Counted from the stretch's first letter, positions 8,000-16,884 are shown. The stretch: 46,403 nt of DNA from Syntrophomonadaceae bacterium (GCA_012729505.1 JAAYDA010000036.1:1-46403), one strand, 5' to 3'. Program-made: numbers and translations. Notes: generated from the sequence alone by a model not told the origin.

Positions 8000-9694
8000 A
8001 TGATGGCTTATTTAACCCCTGAAGCTTTAGAACGAAGATTCTGGCTCAAAAATTACGACAATGAGGTTAGGCCTGCCCTTAATTATCCTGACATTCCCGC
8101 CCACGAGGTACTGCACATAGCAGCGACCCTGGACCCTGATCAGGCAGCCACCGACTTTTTTGGGACGAAGATTACATTCTGGGAATTGTATCTAGATACA
8201 GTTCGCCTTGCAAATGGTTTTATCAGTGCGGGTATCAAAAAGGGAGACCGGGTAGGATTAATGCTTCCCAATAGTCCGCAATTAGTTATGTCATTTTGGG
8301 CCTTGCTGCAGGTGGGGGCCATAGTGGTCAATTTAAATCCCATGTATACCACAGATGAATTGGAAGTCATTTTCGATAAGACGGGGGCGACTGGTCTGAT
8401 AACATTTGATGGGGCAGTTCCCAATGTTCGCAAATTATACAATATGATAAAGTTGTCCTTTGTAATAGTCACTCGTCTATCCGATTATATTGACGGTCAG
8501 GGTGTAAGCACCCATGAAGAGTTGGAGTTAATGCCTGACTGGCATCACTTCACCCGGTTTCTGGAGCAGAATACGAACACAAAACCTCCTGCAGTTCCAA
8601 TAGACCCATATGAAGATCCTGCAGTGCTTCAATTTACGGGAGGAACTACTGGGGTGCCCAAGGCGGCTACATTAACTCACCGCAACTTGGTGGCGGCTAT
8701 ATACCAGCTTTATGAGTGGACAAAACCAATTGTTGATCAAATCCCGGTACCACGACGGGCTATCATTGGCGTTTTACCTTACTTTCACGTATTCGGGGAA
8801 ATCTGTATCAATGCAGTGTCGGCAATTACCAGATCAACTCAGATACTTTTCCCCCGTTTCGAAGTAAATGAATTTATGGATGTAATAGAAAATGTTCCTG
8901 AAGCCTGGTATTTTCCGACAGTCGCGACAATGTTAGGTGCAATTCTAAGCCATCCCAAAGCGGAGAAACTTGAACTGGCACGGAAATTTAACGTTATTAA
9001 CCCCGGTGCGGGACCATGCACTATGCAGCTGCTGGAAAAGGCCCGGGATATGCATATTCACGTTTGCCAGGGATTTGGAATGAGTGAGACCACGTCTCTC
9101 GGTACTTCCCAGCCATTTAAGGGTCGCACCAAGCCTTGCTGCATAGGTATTCCCTTCCCGGATACCGATTTTCGGTTTGTTGATATCGACACGGGGGAAG
9201 ATGTACCTTTTGGCAAGCCTGGAGAATTGTTAATCAAATCTCCCTTAGTAATGAAAGGGTACTGGAACAATCCGGAGGAAACCGCCCGGGTATTGAAGGA
9301 CGGTTGGCTGCATACGGGAGACATTGCCTACATGGATGAAGACGGTTATGTATTCATAGTAGACCGTGTCAAAGATATGGTCATAGCTGGTGGATTTAAC
9401 ATCTATCCGCAGGAGATTGATGCAGTGCTGTTAAAGCACCCGCAGGTTATAGATGCTATGGCGGTCGGGATACCAGATGAATACCGCGGAGAAACCCTTA
9501 AAGCATTTGTGGTGCTAACCAGCGGTGCTGCCGTCACAGCCGAGGAATTATCTGATTTCTGCCGCCAGCAGTTAGCTGCGTATAAGCTCCCAAAGAGCAT
9601 TGAGTTTCGCTCGTCCTTACCCCGTTCTGCCGTAGGTAAGGCATTGCGCAGGGTTCTGCGAGATGAGGAAATTGCAAAAATGAAATCTTCTTAG
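8000..9694 (+). CDS. Long/medium-chain acyl-CoA synthetase (AMP-forming)
   Basis: A 564-residue member of the ANL adenylating superfamily that activates a fatty acid to acyl-AMP and then acyl-CoA. Visible motifs are the P-loop FTGGTTGVPKAATLTH (about 212-227), GFGMSETT (358-365), GWLHTGD (435-441), the hinge DRVKDMVIAGGFNIYP (about 455) and the C-terminal catalytic lysine in SAVGKALRR (about 551). Length and full motif set suggest an active enzyme. Tandem ATGs at 8000 and 8003 follow GGGAGGA. It is the first gene downstream of the sigma-54 promoter at 7583. A close paralogue follows 225 nt later. In a syntroph this is the entry step for fatty-acid beta-oxidation; chain-length preference is not readable. 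Confidence 0.92.
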   Translation: MMAYLTPEALERRFWLKNYDNEVRPALNYPDIPAHEVLHIAATLDPDQAATDFFGTKITFWELYLDTVRLANGFISAGIKKGDRVGLMLPNSPQLVMSFWALLQVGAIVVNLNPMYTTDELEVIFDKTGATGLITFDGAVPNVRKLYNMIKLSFVIVTRLSDYIDGQGVSTHEELELMPDWHHFTRFLEQNTNTKPPAVPIDPYEDPAVLQFTGGTTGVPKAATLTHRNLVAAIYQLYEWTKPIVDQIPVPRRAIIGVLPYFHVFGEICINAVSAITRSTQILFPRFEVNEFMDVIENVPEAWYFPTVATMLGAILSHPKAEKLELARKFNVINPGAGPCTMQLLEKARDMHIHVCQGFGMSETTSLGTSQPFKGRTKPCCIGIPFPDTDFRFVDIDTGEDVPFGKPGELLIKSPLVMKGYWNNPEETARVLKDGWLHTGDIAYMDEDGYVFIVDRVKDMVIAGGFNIYPQEIDAVLLKHPQVIDAMAVGIPDEYRGETLKAFVVLTSGAAVTAEELSDFCRQQLAAYKLPKSIEFRSSLPRSAVGKALRRVLRDEEIAKMKSS

Positions 9695-9925
9695 GCATTA
9701 AGAAAAGTCATAAAAGAGATCGACGCCACAAGGAACACCTGCAGCATTCACCATTTCTTTGTCTTCAGTTAACATAATGCGAAAAATTAATGTTTATTGA
9801 TCGGTTAGCATCGAGATATTCTCTCATCACCTATTTGAAAATGTACAGCCTATTTAAAAAATGAATGGCACCGAGAAGAAGTAAGTCGCTGTTGTTAAAA
9901 ATAGCAAAGAATTGAGGTTATGTTA

Positions 9926-11623
9926 ATGAAAAATTATAATGTTGATCAGCTTTTGCAAGAAAGGCCCTGGCTCAAAGAATACGATCCCGATGTACCTTAT
10001 ATTGCCCGTATACCCGAATTCGGCGCCGCTGATGTCTTAAGGAACACCTCAACCCAATATCCTGATAAACAAGCCATTTGGTTTTACGGCTGGACCTGCA
10101 CCTTCTGGGAACTATTCATGACTGTCAATCGCTTTGCCAATACCATACTGGACTTGGATATCCAACAAGGCGATCGCGTTGGTATCCTGCTTCCCAATTG
10201 CCCGCAATTTGTTATTGCCTTCTGGTCCATACTGACTATGGGCGGCGTAGTTGTCAATATGAATCCACTGTATACAGTTGATGAACTGGAACATATGGTC
10301 ATGAACACCCATATGAAAGCTCTCATAACACATGATGAGCTAATCGACAAGATTGATGCTCTCACCCAACGCGTCATCATTCCGAATGTTATTATCACCC
10401 GCATGGGCGACTATATTCCCGGTCAAGAACTGGCTGCCGCTGAAAGCCTGGGGATAAAAAGCAAAGGCTGGCACCATTTTGGAGAAATCCTTGACGCGAC
10501 TACCAAAGGCTACCGGCCACGCCCGGTTATCAAATCAGAAGACCCTTGTGTTATTCAGTTCACCGGAGGAACTACGGGCAGCCCTAAAGGCGCCACATTG
10601 ACTCACGGCAATATCGTCTCGGGTATTTACCTAGTCATGTACTGGGGAAGTTCACTGTTAGGGAAAATACCAGTTGAGCGACGTGCAAACATCTGTGTAC
10701 TTCCTTACAGCCATGTCTATGGGGAAGTCTGGCAGATGAGTTGGTCGATTATTATGGCGGCCACCCAGATACTCCTTCCCCGTTTTGATGTTGAAGAAGT
10801 TTTAGATACCTTTGACAAGTTTGACGATATAAGTTTTTTTTGCGGCGTTCCCACCATGTTTAACGCTATCGTGAACCACCCCCGAGCTAAAGAGATGGAC
10901 CTGGGCCGGAAGATTGTGGTGGCTGGTTGTGGCGGCGCTCCCTGCCCTCCGGATCTCATCGAAACACTCCTGGATATGAACATTTTCTTTTCAGACGGCT
11001 GCGGCATGAGTGAAACCGTCGCTATAAATATACACCAGCCTAACATGGGCAAAAAGAAGGTCGGCAGCATCGGCGTCCCTTTTCCCAATGTCGTTGTCAG
11101 GCTGGTGGACCCGGAGACGGGAGAGGACGTCCAAGGCGAGCCCTTCAAGGTTGGAGAGATCGTTACCAAAGGACCTTTGGTTATGGCCGGTTATTGGAAC
11201 AACCCGGAAGAGACCGCCAAACAGCTTAGGGATGGATGGCTCTATACCGGAGATCTGGCCTACCGTGATGAGGACTGGCATGTTTTTATAGTTGACCGTT
11301 CCAAGGACATGGTTATTTCTGGAGGTTATAATGTTTTTCCTACGGAAGTTGACGGTGTTATTTTCGCCCATCCCAAAGTGTTTGACGCGATGTGCATAGG
11401 AATCCCCGATGATTACCGAGGAGAATCACTAAAGGCTTTCGTAGTGCTAAAACCCGGAGAAACCTGTGAACCCGAAGAAATAATCTCCTGGTGTCGCGAA
11501 AAACTTGCTCCGTACAAGATTCCCAAGGAAGTTGAGTTCCGGGATTCCGTCCCCAGAAGTGGAGTAGGCAAGGCCCTGCGCCGTATCCTCCGCGACGAGG
11601 AAATGGCCAAGCGTGCCCGCTAA
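9926..11623 (+). CDS. Second acyl-CoA synthetase (AMP-forming), tandem paralogue
   Basis: A 565-residue ANL-superfamily ligase with the same domain order as its upstream neighbour: FTGGTTGSPKGATLTH, GCGMSETVA, GWLYTGD, DRSKDMVISGGYNVFP and the terminal SGVGKALRR lysine. By eye about half the positions in the aligned core match the first copy, so this is an old duplication or two related acquired genes. Start: ATG at 9920 and 9926 are in frame; GAGG at 9914-9917 fits the second better. No sigma-54 site is visible in the 225-nt gap (TGGCACC at about 9867 lacks the -12 element). It could be read through from the first gene or have its own promoter. Confidence 0.92.
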   Translation: MKNYNVDQLLQERPWLKEYDPDVPYIARIPEFGAADVLRNTSTQYPDKQAIWFYGWTCTFWELFMTVNRFANTILDLDIQQGDRVGILLPNCPQFVIAFWSILTMGGVVVNMNPLYTVDELEHMVMNTHMKALITHDELIDKIDALTQRVIIPNVIITRMGDYIPGQELAAAESLGIKSKGWHHFGEILDATTKGYRPRPVIKSEDPCVIQFTGGTTGSPKGATLTHGNIVSGIYLVMYWGSSLLGKIPVERRANICVLPYSHVYGEVWQMSWSIIMAATQILLPRFDVEEVLDTFDKFDDISFFCGVPTMFNAIVNHPRAKEMDLGRKIVVAGCGGAPCPPDLIETLLDMNIFFSDGCGMSETVAINIHQPNMGKKKVGSIGVPFPNVVVRLVDPETGEDVQGEPFKVGEIVTKGPLVMAGYWNNPEETAKQLRDGWLYTGDLAYRDEDWHVFIVDRSKDMVISGGYNVFPTEVDGVIFAHPKVFDAMCIGIPDDYRGESLKAFVVLKPGETCEPEEIISWCREKLAPYKIPKEVEFRDSVPRSGVGKALRRILRDEEMAKRAR

Positions 11624-11668
11624 AATAGACAACAGCTTTGAATGCCACATGGTCAAATGATTGCCCTG

Positions 11669-11698
11669 GATCCTCCGGAAGACCTCCGGGGGATCTTT
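11669..11698 (+). terminator. GC-rich hairpin after second acyl-CoA synthetase
   Basis: GATCC-T-CCGG pairs with CCGG-GGATC around a short loop, followed only by TTTAC. The poor T-run makes it a weak terminator candidate. Confidence 0.35.
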
Positions 11699-11790
11699 AC
11701 ATCCCAAAGCCTTCTTGACCCAGTTCGGTAGCAGCGCCCCGGCCAGAGTAGCGAAGTCCTGCTGGTTCTCATCGGTTTTTTTTGGAGACA

Positions 11791-11820
11791 AAAAAAGCCG
11801 CTCTAAGCGAACGGCTTTTT
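11791..11820. terminator. Bidirectional terminator between acyl-CoA synthetase and tRNA operon
   Basis: AAAAAGCCG pairs with CGGCTTTTT across an 11-nt loop. On the minus strand the stem is followed by TTTTTTT, directly after the tRNA-Gly 3' end, so it ends the leftward tRNA operon; on the plus strand it can stop transcripts from the acyl-CoA synthetases. Confidence 0.8.
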
Positions 11821-11828
11821 AATACATA

Positions 11829-11903
11829 TGGAGCGGGAAAAGAGATTCGAACTCTCGACCCTCGCCTTGGCAAGGCGATGCTCTGCCGCTGAGCTACTCC
11901 CGC
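11829..11903 (-). tRNA. tRNA-Gly (anticodon GCC)
   Basis: Cloverleaf folds fully: acceptor GCGGGAG pairs with TTCCCGC, anticodon loop CTTGCCAAG holds GCC, TTCGAAT is in the T-loop, and CCA is encoded (A at 11829). Last of three tRNAs in a leftward operon. Confidence 0.96.
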
Positions 11904-11909
11904 AATATA

Positions 11910-11985
<76 letters not shown>

Positions 11986-11999
11986 TTATGATACAAATA

Positions 12000-12075
12000 T
12001 GGCGGAGCTGACGGGACTTGAACCCGCGATCTTCGGCTTGACAGGCCGACATGTTAACCACTACACCACAGCTCC
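12000..12075 (-). tRNA. tRNA-Asp (anticodon GTC)
   Basis: Acceptor GGAGCTG pairs with CAGCTCC, the anticodon loop CCTGTCAAG holds GTC, T-loop is TTCAAGT, and CCA is encoded. It is the first tRNA after the promoter at 12089-12117. Confidence 0.96.
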
Positions 12076-12088
12076 AGACGCAAGTATT

Positions 12089-12117
12089 ATTATAACATCG
12101 GCCTTAAATCATATCAA
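12089..12117 (-). promoter_or_regulatory. Sigma-70 promoter of tRNA Asp-Phe-Gly operon
   Basis: On the minus strand TTGATA is followed after exactly 17 nt by TATAAT. The predicted start is a few bases before the mature tRNA-Asp, so the 5' leader is short. Confidence 0.8.
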
Positions 12118-12166
12118 GAGGCTAAGAGATTTTTTTGTTTTTGGGCATCAAACCCGGTCTGATCCC

Positions 12167-13048
12167 CTATTTATCAAGAAGCTTCTTGATAAAGTTGGGC
12201 AACACAAAGGAGGCTTTGTGAATGCCTTCGTTATAATAATTGGTTTCCGGGTTTGTTTTCAGATATCTGTTCAGGTCAAAGTCTGTAATAGGATCATACT
12301 TCTTGGAGCAGAAGGTAAAACTCCATATCGCACTGGGATATGTGGGAATATATGCCCAGTAAACCCTTACTATAGGAAATATCCTGGACAGATTCTGATA
12401 CATATTTTTAAGAGTTCTTTGATGAAAAAAGGGTGATTCAGACTGGGTTACAAATATTCCGTCATCATTCAAACAGTCATAGGCCATCTGATGAAATTCC
12501 TTCTGGAATAGCACTTCCGCAGGACCAATGGGATCTGCGGCATCACATAGAATAACATCAAATTTCTCAGAAGTTGTCGCCAAATACTTTTCCCCATCTT
12601 CAAATAAAACCCGGGCCCGGGGATTGCTGAGCTGCCCGGCAACATCAGGAAAATACTCCTGGCATTTCTGCACTACCATCTCATCGATCTCCACCAAAGT
12701 TGCCCGCTCCACCTGGGGATGTTTCAAGACTTCCCGGACCGTACCGCCGTCACCACCGCCAATAACCAAGACTTGTTTCGGATCAGGATGAGTAAACAGA
12801 GGCACATGCCCCAACATCTCGTGATAAACGAATTCGTCCTTTTCGGTAATCATTATGGAACCGTAAAGCACCAACATCTTCCCGAATTCGTAAGTATCAA
12901 TAATGTCAATTCTTTGGAAGGGGCTTTCTCCACTGTACAACAGCTTTTTGATTTTAATGGTCAAACCGGCCCGATTCTGATGAAGCTCCGTAAACCACAC
13001 ATTCCACAAGTCTGTCATAGATTCCTCACGGATAATCTCGTTTGACAT
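12167..13048 (-). CDS. speE: Spermidine synthase (polyamine aminopropyltransferase)
   Basis: A 293-residue aminopropyltransferase that adds an aminopropyl group from decarboxylated S-adenosylmethionine to putrescine. The fold is a small N-terminal beta domain (about 1-70) plus a Rossmann methyltransferase-like domain. Diagnostic residues are VLVIGGGDGGTVREVLKH (nucleotide-binding loop), VEIDEMVV, and CDAADPIGPAEVLF with the catalytic Asp. ATG at 13048 has AAGGGG 8 nt upstream. It follows the ornithine-decarboxylase-like gene by 18 nt, which would supply putrescine; no S-adenosylmethionine decarboxylase is in the window. Confidence 0.93.
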   Translation of the reverse strand: MSNEIIREESMTDLWNVWFTELHQNRAGLTIKIKKLLYSGESPFQRIDIIDTYEFGKMLVLYGSIMITEKDEFVYHEMLGHVPLFTHPDPKQVLVIGGGDGGTVREVLKHPQVERATLVEIDEMVVQKCQEYFPDVAGQLSNPRARVLFEDGEKYLATTSEKFDVILCDAADPIGPAEVLFQKEFHQMAYDCLNDDGIFVTQSESPFFHQRTLKNMYQNLSRIFPIVRVYWAYIPTYPSAIWSFTFCSKKYDPITDFDLNRYLKTNPETNYYNEGIHKASFVLPNFIKKLLDK

Positions 13049-13066
13049 TCTTTCATCCCCTTTCTT

Positions 13067-14176
13067 TTAGTCGATAACTATGGTTTTGGCAGGTACAAAG
13101 CCATTAAAATTCGTGGCACTGCAGCTTGTATATGCCCCCATTGAGCTGACTATCAGCATATCGCCAATATCTAACCGTGGCATAGCTGAGTTCTGATAAG
13201 TGATATCAAATGAATCACAAGTGGGTCCTGCTACTATACATTGTTCTCGCTTTCCTTTACGCTCGGAGAGCAGCGGATAATCGCAATGGTCGAAAACTTT
13301 CCCGGAAAACGAACCATATACACCATCATCAACGTAATACCACCATACGTTATCCCTTTTGGCTTTACCTATTACGGTCAGAATCAGATCGACGGCATCT
13401 GCCACAACAAAACGACCTGGCTCCGCAATAATCCTGGTGTTGCTAAAGTATCTGTTCAATGCATCGTAAATCGGATTGAAGAAATTCCGCAGTGGCATAA
13501 TATGCTCATTATACTCTACTGGAAATCCTCCCCCAATATCCAAAACCTCCAGAATTAAACCCTGCAAAGCCAGCAAGTTGAAAATCCGCTTGCATTCAGC
13601 AATAGCATCCACATATTTAAAGGGGTTAAGATTCTGAGAACCCACATGAAAACATAAGCCTTTAACATTCAAGCCCATATCCCGGGCCATCAATGCTAAC
13701 TCTATAGACTGCACCGGATCTGCCCCAAACTTATATGATAGATTAACCACACAATCAGGGTTGGGAAAACTAATCCTCATCAGCAGGTTAACCCGGTCTT
13801 TATAGGGCAAAAATTTCTGCAGTTCATATTCATTGTCAAAAACAAACCAATTAACCCCATTCTCCAATGCAAACCTTATGTCCTGATCTCTTTTGATCGG
13901 ATGGGTGTGCAGCATGTTAGACCCTTTTACCCCAAATGCCTTAACAACTTCAATTTCGGCATTAGAGCAGATATCAAAATACTCATTGCTTGAATTGATA
14001 ATCTTCAAAATCTCTGGATTAGGATTAGCTTTCACCGCATAATACATTTGAACCTGAGGGAGATAATCTTTCCAGATCTGGATTTTGTCTTCAATCCGTC
14101 TTTTCGATACCACCAACAGCGGCGTACCATGCTGCTCTTTAAATTCTCGGGCTTCTTTCATTCCAATTACGGCCAT
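13067..14176 (-). CDS. Ornithine decarboxylase-like PLP enzyme (fold type III)
   Basis: A 369-residue alanine-racemase-fold decarboxylase of the Orn/DAP/Arg type. MYYAVKANPNPEI holds the PLP lysine, CFHVGSQ and LDIGGGFPV form the phosphate/PLP site, EPGRFVVADA follows, and GPTCDSFD carries the cross-subunit active-site Cys-Asp pair characteristic of ornithine decarboxylases. The frame is open to 14257 but ATG at 14176 has GGAGG at good distance. Downstream spermidine synthase supports putrescine production. Diaminopimelate decarboxylase is less likely because of the shorter substrate loop and the partner gene; lysine/ornithine dual use cannot be excluded. Confidence 0.87.
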   Translation of the reverse strand: MAVIGMKEAREFKEQHGTPLLVVSKRRIEDKIQIWKDYLPQVQMYYAVKANPNPEILKIINSSNEYFDICSNAEIEVVKAFGVKGSNMLHTHPIKRDQDIRFALENGVNWFVFDNEYELQKFLPYKDRVNLLMRISFPNPDCVVNLSYKFGADPVQSIELALMARDMGLNVKGLCFHVGSQNLNPFKYVDAIAECKRIFNLLALQGLILEVLDIGGGFPVEYNEHIMPLRNFFNPIYDALNRYFSNTRIIAEPGRFVVADAVDLILTVIGKAKRDNVWWYYVDDGVYGSFSGKVFDHCDYPLLSERKGKREQCIVAGPTCDSFDITYQNSAMPRLDIGDMLIVSSMGAYTSCSATNFNGFVPAKTIVID

Positions 14177-14203
14177 ACTGCTGCCTCCTCTCTCTGGGGC
14201 GCT

Positions 14204-14232
14204 AGTATATATTTCTAACAAATTTCTGAGAA
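14204..14232 (-). promoter_or_regulatory. Putative sigma-70 promoter for the polyamine operon
   Basis: On the minus strand TTCTCA and TATACT are separated by 17 nt, 28 nt upstream of the decarboxylase ATG. Four of six -35 and five of six -10 positions fit. It sits just after the lysR terminator, as expected for a new transcription unit. Confidence 0.4.
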
Positions 14233-14276
14233 AAAGGCAAGCCATAATTACCGACATCAGATAGCCTTATACAGCC

Positions 14277-14306
14277 AAAAAAGAAGGGCCCCTCTATTGG
14301 CCCCAC
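14277..14306 (-). terminator. Terminator after lysR
   Basis: On the minus strand GGGCC pairs with GGCCC around an 8-nt loop and is followed by TTCTTTTTT. It overlaps the end of the intergenic gap and separates the Fe-S/lysR cluster from the polyamine operon. Confidence 0.7.
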
Positions 14307-14309
14307 CAC

Positions 14310-15206
14310 CTAACTATTGCTGCTGTTCCGGAGAAAATCCAGGAAGTTGTCCACCGTCTTACGTCGATACCTCTGCTTGGGATAAATCACATAAATATCT
14401 CGGGCAGCTACACCTCCGGCTATTCTTAAAGAGACCACTCGCTCCCTGCGAATCCATTGTTGCACAACATAGCTTGACGCCAGAGCCACCCCCATCTCGG
14501 CCTCTATCGCAGCTACAACAGCCTCGGTACTGCCTAATTCCATCTGGATATTGAGGTCATCTTTCCCTAGGCCCTGCTGGGCCAATATTTCTTCAGTAGC
14601 CATCCGTGTACCCGATCCTTTTTCCCGAAAAACCCATTTTTCCCCAAGCAGCTCCCGAAACTCCACTTGCTCCTTGGATGCCAAAGGATGGTTAGCTGGA
14701 ACCAGAACAACCAGTTCATCCTTTGTCCACTGAATACAGTCTACCTTTCGGTTTTGCAGCTTAGCGCCAACTACACCGATATCAAGTGTACGTTCAGCTA
14801 CTTGAGCAAAAATGTTTTCGGTGTCGGCCACTATCATAGAAATATTTACATTGGGATATTGGTCCTTAAATTCTTTCAGATACTGAGGTAAAATGTACTG
14901 ACCTGGAATGGTACTGGCCCCCAGAAGCAGATTGCCCCGGCAGCTTTCTGAGATATCTTCCATAATGCTGTCTGTTTTTTCCATCACCTTTAATATCTCG
15001 CGGGCACATTGGTACAAGGCATCTCCCGCTACAGTTGTCTTGAGCTTACGACCTGATCTTTCCAATAGCAGAACTCCATAGATACCTTCCAGGGCCTGAA
15101 TCTGTTTGCTTACCGCCGGTTGAGAAAGATTCAGCTCCTCCGCAGTACGGGAAAGATTATGATTCTCAACTACTTTGACATACGTCTTGAATAAAGCCAG
15201 ATTGAT
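14310..15206 (-). CDS. LysR-family transcriptional regulator with non-canonical start
   Basis: A 298-residue LysR regulator: N-terminal winged helix-turn-helix (NLSRTAEELNLSQPAVSKQ, about 17-35) and a C-terminal effector domain beginning GNLLLGASTIPGQYILPQY. The effector half resembles the LysR group linked with selenium or sulfur metabolism. The HTH is encoded upstream of the first TTG (15065), so the gene must start earlier. Between the in-frame TGA at about 15225-15227 and the HTH there is no ATG, GTG or TTG: the only candidates are ATT (15209), ATC (15206) and CTG (15200), behind a near-perfect AGGAGGTGAT. ATC has the best spacing (7 nt) and gives the family-like N-terminus xNLALFKTYVKVVE. 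It starts 18 nt after the sufB-like stop and ends before a terminator, so it is probably co-transcribed with the Fe-S genes. Confidence 0.85.
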   Translation of the reverse strand: MNLALFKTYVKVVENHNLSRTAEELNLSQPAVSKQIQALEGIYGVLLLERSGRKLKTTVAGDALYQCAREILKVMEKTDSIMEDISESCRGNLLLGASTIPGQYILPQYLKEFKDQYPNVNISMIVADTENIFAQVAERTLDIGVVGAKLQNRKVDCIQWTKDELVVLVPANHPLASKEQVEFRELLGEKWVFREKGSGTRMATEEILAQQGLGKDDLNIQMELGSTEAVVAAIEAEMGVALASSYVVQQWIRRERVVSLRIAGGVAARDIYVIYPKQRYRRKTVDNFLDFLRNSSNS

Positions 15207-15224
15207 AATATCACCTCCTGTTGG

Positions 15225-16145
15225 TCATCTCAAAAAGGCTGCCAGAATAGTGTCTATCGCCTCCTGTTCATCAAGTCCCAACGTCATCAGCTTAATCAAC
15301 TGATCACCAGCAATCCTTCCGATGGCCGCTTCATGGGTAAGGACCGCTTCAGCGCTTTCCGCCGTAAGTCCCGGGATAGCCCGGATTTGAGCAGCTCCCA
15401 TGATAATCGAATCACATTCAACATGACCACTGCAGCGATTCTTCCCCACCAGAGCAGCCTTGAACAACTGATTGGAATTATCCTGAGCAACAGTTCTGGA
15501 CAGGACTTGCCCCGAAGCATCTAACCCCAAAAGATTAAGAGTTACGTTAGAAACCGCCTCCTGTTCCCCGTGAGTCAGAAGCCTTTCTATTATCTTAAGC
15601 GCCCCTCTGTCATGTATAAAAGCATCAGTATTTCGTACGGTATTATCTACTCCTTTGATCTGAACCATTTCCATTTCCACATAGGCGCCATTCTCAACCG
15701 TAACAATAGTAGTCGGATTTAATACACGCCTACCCGTGCCATCTCCCTGGCCATAGTGCCGCTCAATATATTTCAGCCGGGCACCACTTTTCACAAAGAA
15801 CTCATGAATGCCATCATGTTCAGAAACATCTTCCCCCGAATTGTGAATTCCACATCCGGCAATTATGGTTACATCAGCATCCTCACCGATAATAAAAGTA
15901 TTATATACTAAGTCCTTCAACCCACTTTTAGTAAGGATCACTGGTATATGCACCGACTCATCCTTGGTTCCCGGCTTTACCACAATATCAATACCAGGTT
16001 TGTCCTTTTTGGGGATAATCTCAATATTGGCCGAAGACTGTCTGAAACCTTCCCCATCTTTGCGTATATTAAATGCTCCCTGGGGGATACCGTGCAAATC
16101 AGCTATCGTTTCCAGAAGCTTGCTATCAAGAGGGCTGTACTTCAT
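15225..16145 (-). CDS. sufB: Short SufB/SufD-family Fe-S assembly scaffold (SMS-type)
   Basis: A 306-residue SufB/SufD-family protein made almost entirely of the right-handed beta-helix core and C-terminal helices. Classical SufB is about 470 residues and SufD about 420. C-terminal features are GKNRCSGHVECDSIIMG (with Cys and His where SufB/SufD carry cluster-assembly residues), IPGLTAESAEAVLTHEAAIGRI and a final DEQEAIDTILAAFLR. A single short B protein with one ATPase is the layout of the SUF-like minimal system (SMS) of archaea and anaerobic bacteria. The open frame reaches 16196, but ATG at 16145 follows GGGGGTGG and overlaps the last 20 nt of sufC, so translation is coupled. It likely forms a B2C2 complex that builds clusters for the many Fe-S enzymes of this organism. 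Confidence 0.88.
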   Translation of the reverse strand: MKYSPLDSKLLETIADLHGIPQGAFNIRKDGEGFRQSSANIEIIPKKDKPGIDIVVKPGTKDESVHIPVILTKSGLKDLVYNTFIIGEDADVTIIAGCGIHNSGEDVSEHDGIHEFFVKSGARLKYIERHYGQGDGTGRRVLNPTTIVTVENGAYVEMEMVQIKGVDNTVRNTDAFIHDRGALKIIERLLTHGEQEAVSNVTLNLLGLDASGQVLSRTVAQDNSNQLFKAALVGKNRCSGHVECDSIIMGAAQIRAIPGLTAESAEAVLTHEAAIGRIAGDQLIKLMTLGLDEQEAIDTILAAFLR

Positions 16146-16884
16146 AAAAACCACCCCCACACTGATTACGTATCTGGCAATCACAAATGATATCATCTCT
16201 TATCAACGGCCAAATAGCATTAGTTGGACCCTGCTCCTGGATTTCACCATCAGCAACTAAAACAAGCTCATCACAAACCGGAAGAAATTGCTCATTATGG
16301 GATATGATCACAGCAGTCCGGTTAGCCCCGCCGCGATGCCTGGTTACAATCAAATTAATCAGTTTTTGAATGGTCCACAAATCCACACCGGCTTCAGGCT
16401 CGTCAAAAATAGTAAGCTGGGATTCCTTGGCCAGAACCTGGGCTACCTCCAGGCGTTTAGTTTCCCCCCCGCTAAGATTGGCGCCCAAATCTCTCGCCAA
16501 ATAGTCCTCCGGACATAGCCCAACATCCCGCAAATACCCTCTGATACTCATTTCATCAATACCAGGTTTAGCAATACGCATTACCTCTTCAACCTGTATC
16601 CCCTTGAAGCGAGGAGGATTTTGAAAGGCATAGGCCAGTCCCTTGCGGGCTCGTTCAGTGATACTTAGATTAGTAATATCTTCTCCATTAAATAAAACCT
16701 GTCCCTGGGTAGCCGAAAATATACCCATTATCACCTTGGCAATCGATGTCTTGCCACCGCCATTAGGGCCGGTTATCCCATACAGCTTACCCTCTTCCAA
16801 GGTAAGATTAATGTTGCGCAATATTTCCTTGGCTTCGCCACTTTCCCCATTTAAACTTAGTCCAATATTTCTAAGCTCTAACAC
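16126..16884 (-). CDS. sufC: SufC-family Fe-S assembly ATPase
   Basis: A 252-residue ABC-type ATPase of the SufC family. Walker A is GPNGGGKTS, the signature is LSGGETKRLEVAQ, Walker B LTIFDEPEAGVD and the switch His lies in VIISHNE. No transmembrane partner is nearby; the partner is the SufB-like scaffold whose start overlaps its end. The C-terminus has an extra cysteine cluster, CDC and a further C (about residues 234-241: DDIICDCQIRNQCGGG), not part of the usual ABC fold. The start is GTG at 16884 with GGAGGGG 7 nt upstream. The gene follows mrp by 34 nt. Confidence 0.92.
   Translation of the reverse strand: MLELRNIGLSLNGESGEAKEILRNINLTLEEGKLYGITGPNGGGKTSIAKVIMGIFSATQGQVLFNGEDITNLSITERARKGLAYAFQNPPRFKGIQVEEVMRIAKPGIDEMSIRGYLRDVGLCPEDYLARDLGANLSGGETKRLEVAQVLAKESQLTIFDEPEAGVDLWTIQKLINLIVTRHRGGANRTAVIISHNEQFLPVCDELVLVADGEIQEQGPTNAIWPLIRDDIICDCQIRNQCGGGFYEVQPS

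Noticed and set aside
9867-9890. TGGCACC upstream of the second acyl-CoA synthetase as a sigma-54 promoter
   Set aside because: There is no TTGCA element at the required distance.
11447-11791. Leftward 114-codon frame across the end of the second acyl-CoA synthetase
   Set aside because: It is antisense to a clear coding sequence and has no ribosome site.
12120-12166. GGGTTTGATGCCC hairpin after speE as terminator
   Set aside because: On the minus strand it is followed by an A-rich tract, not a T-run.
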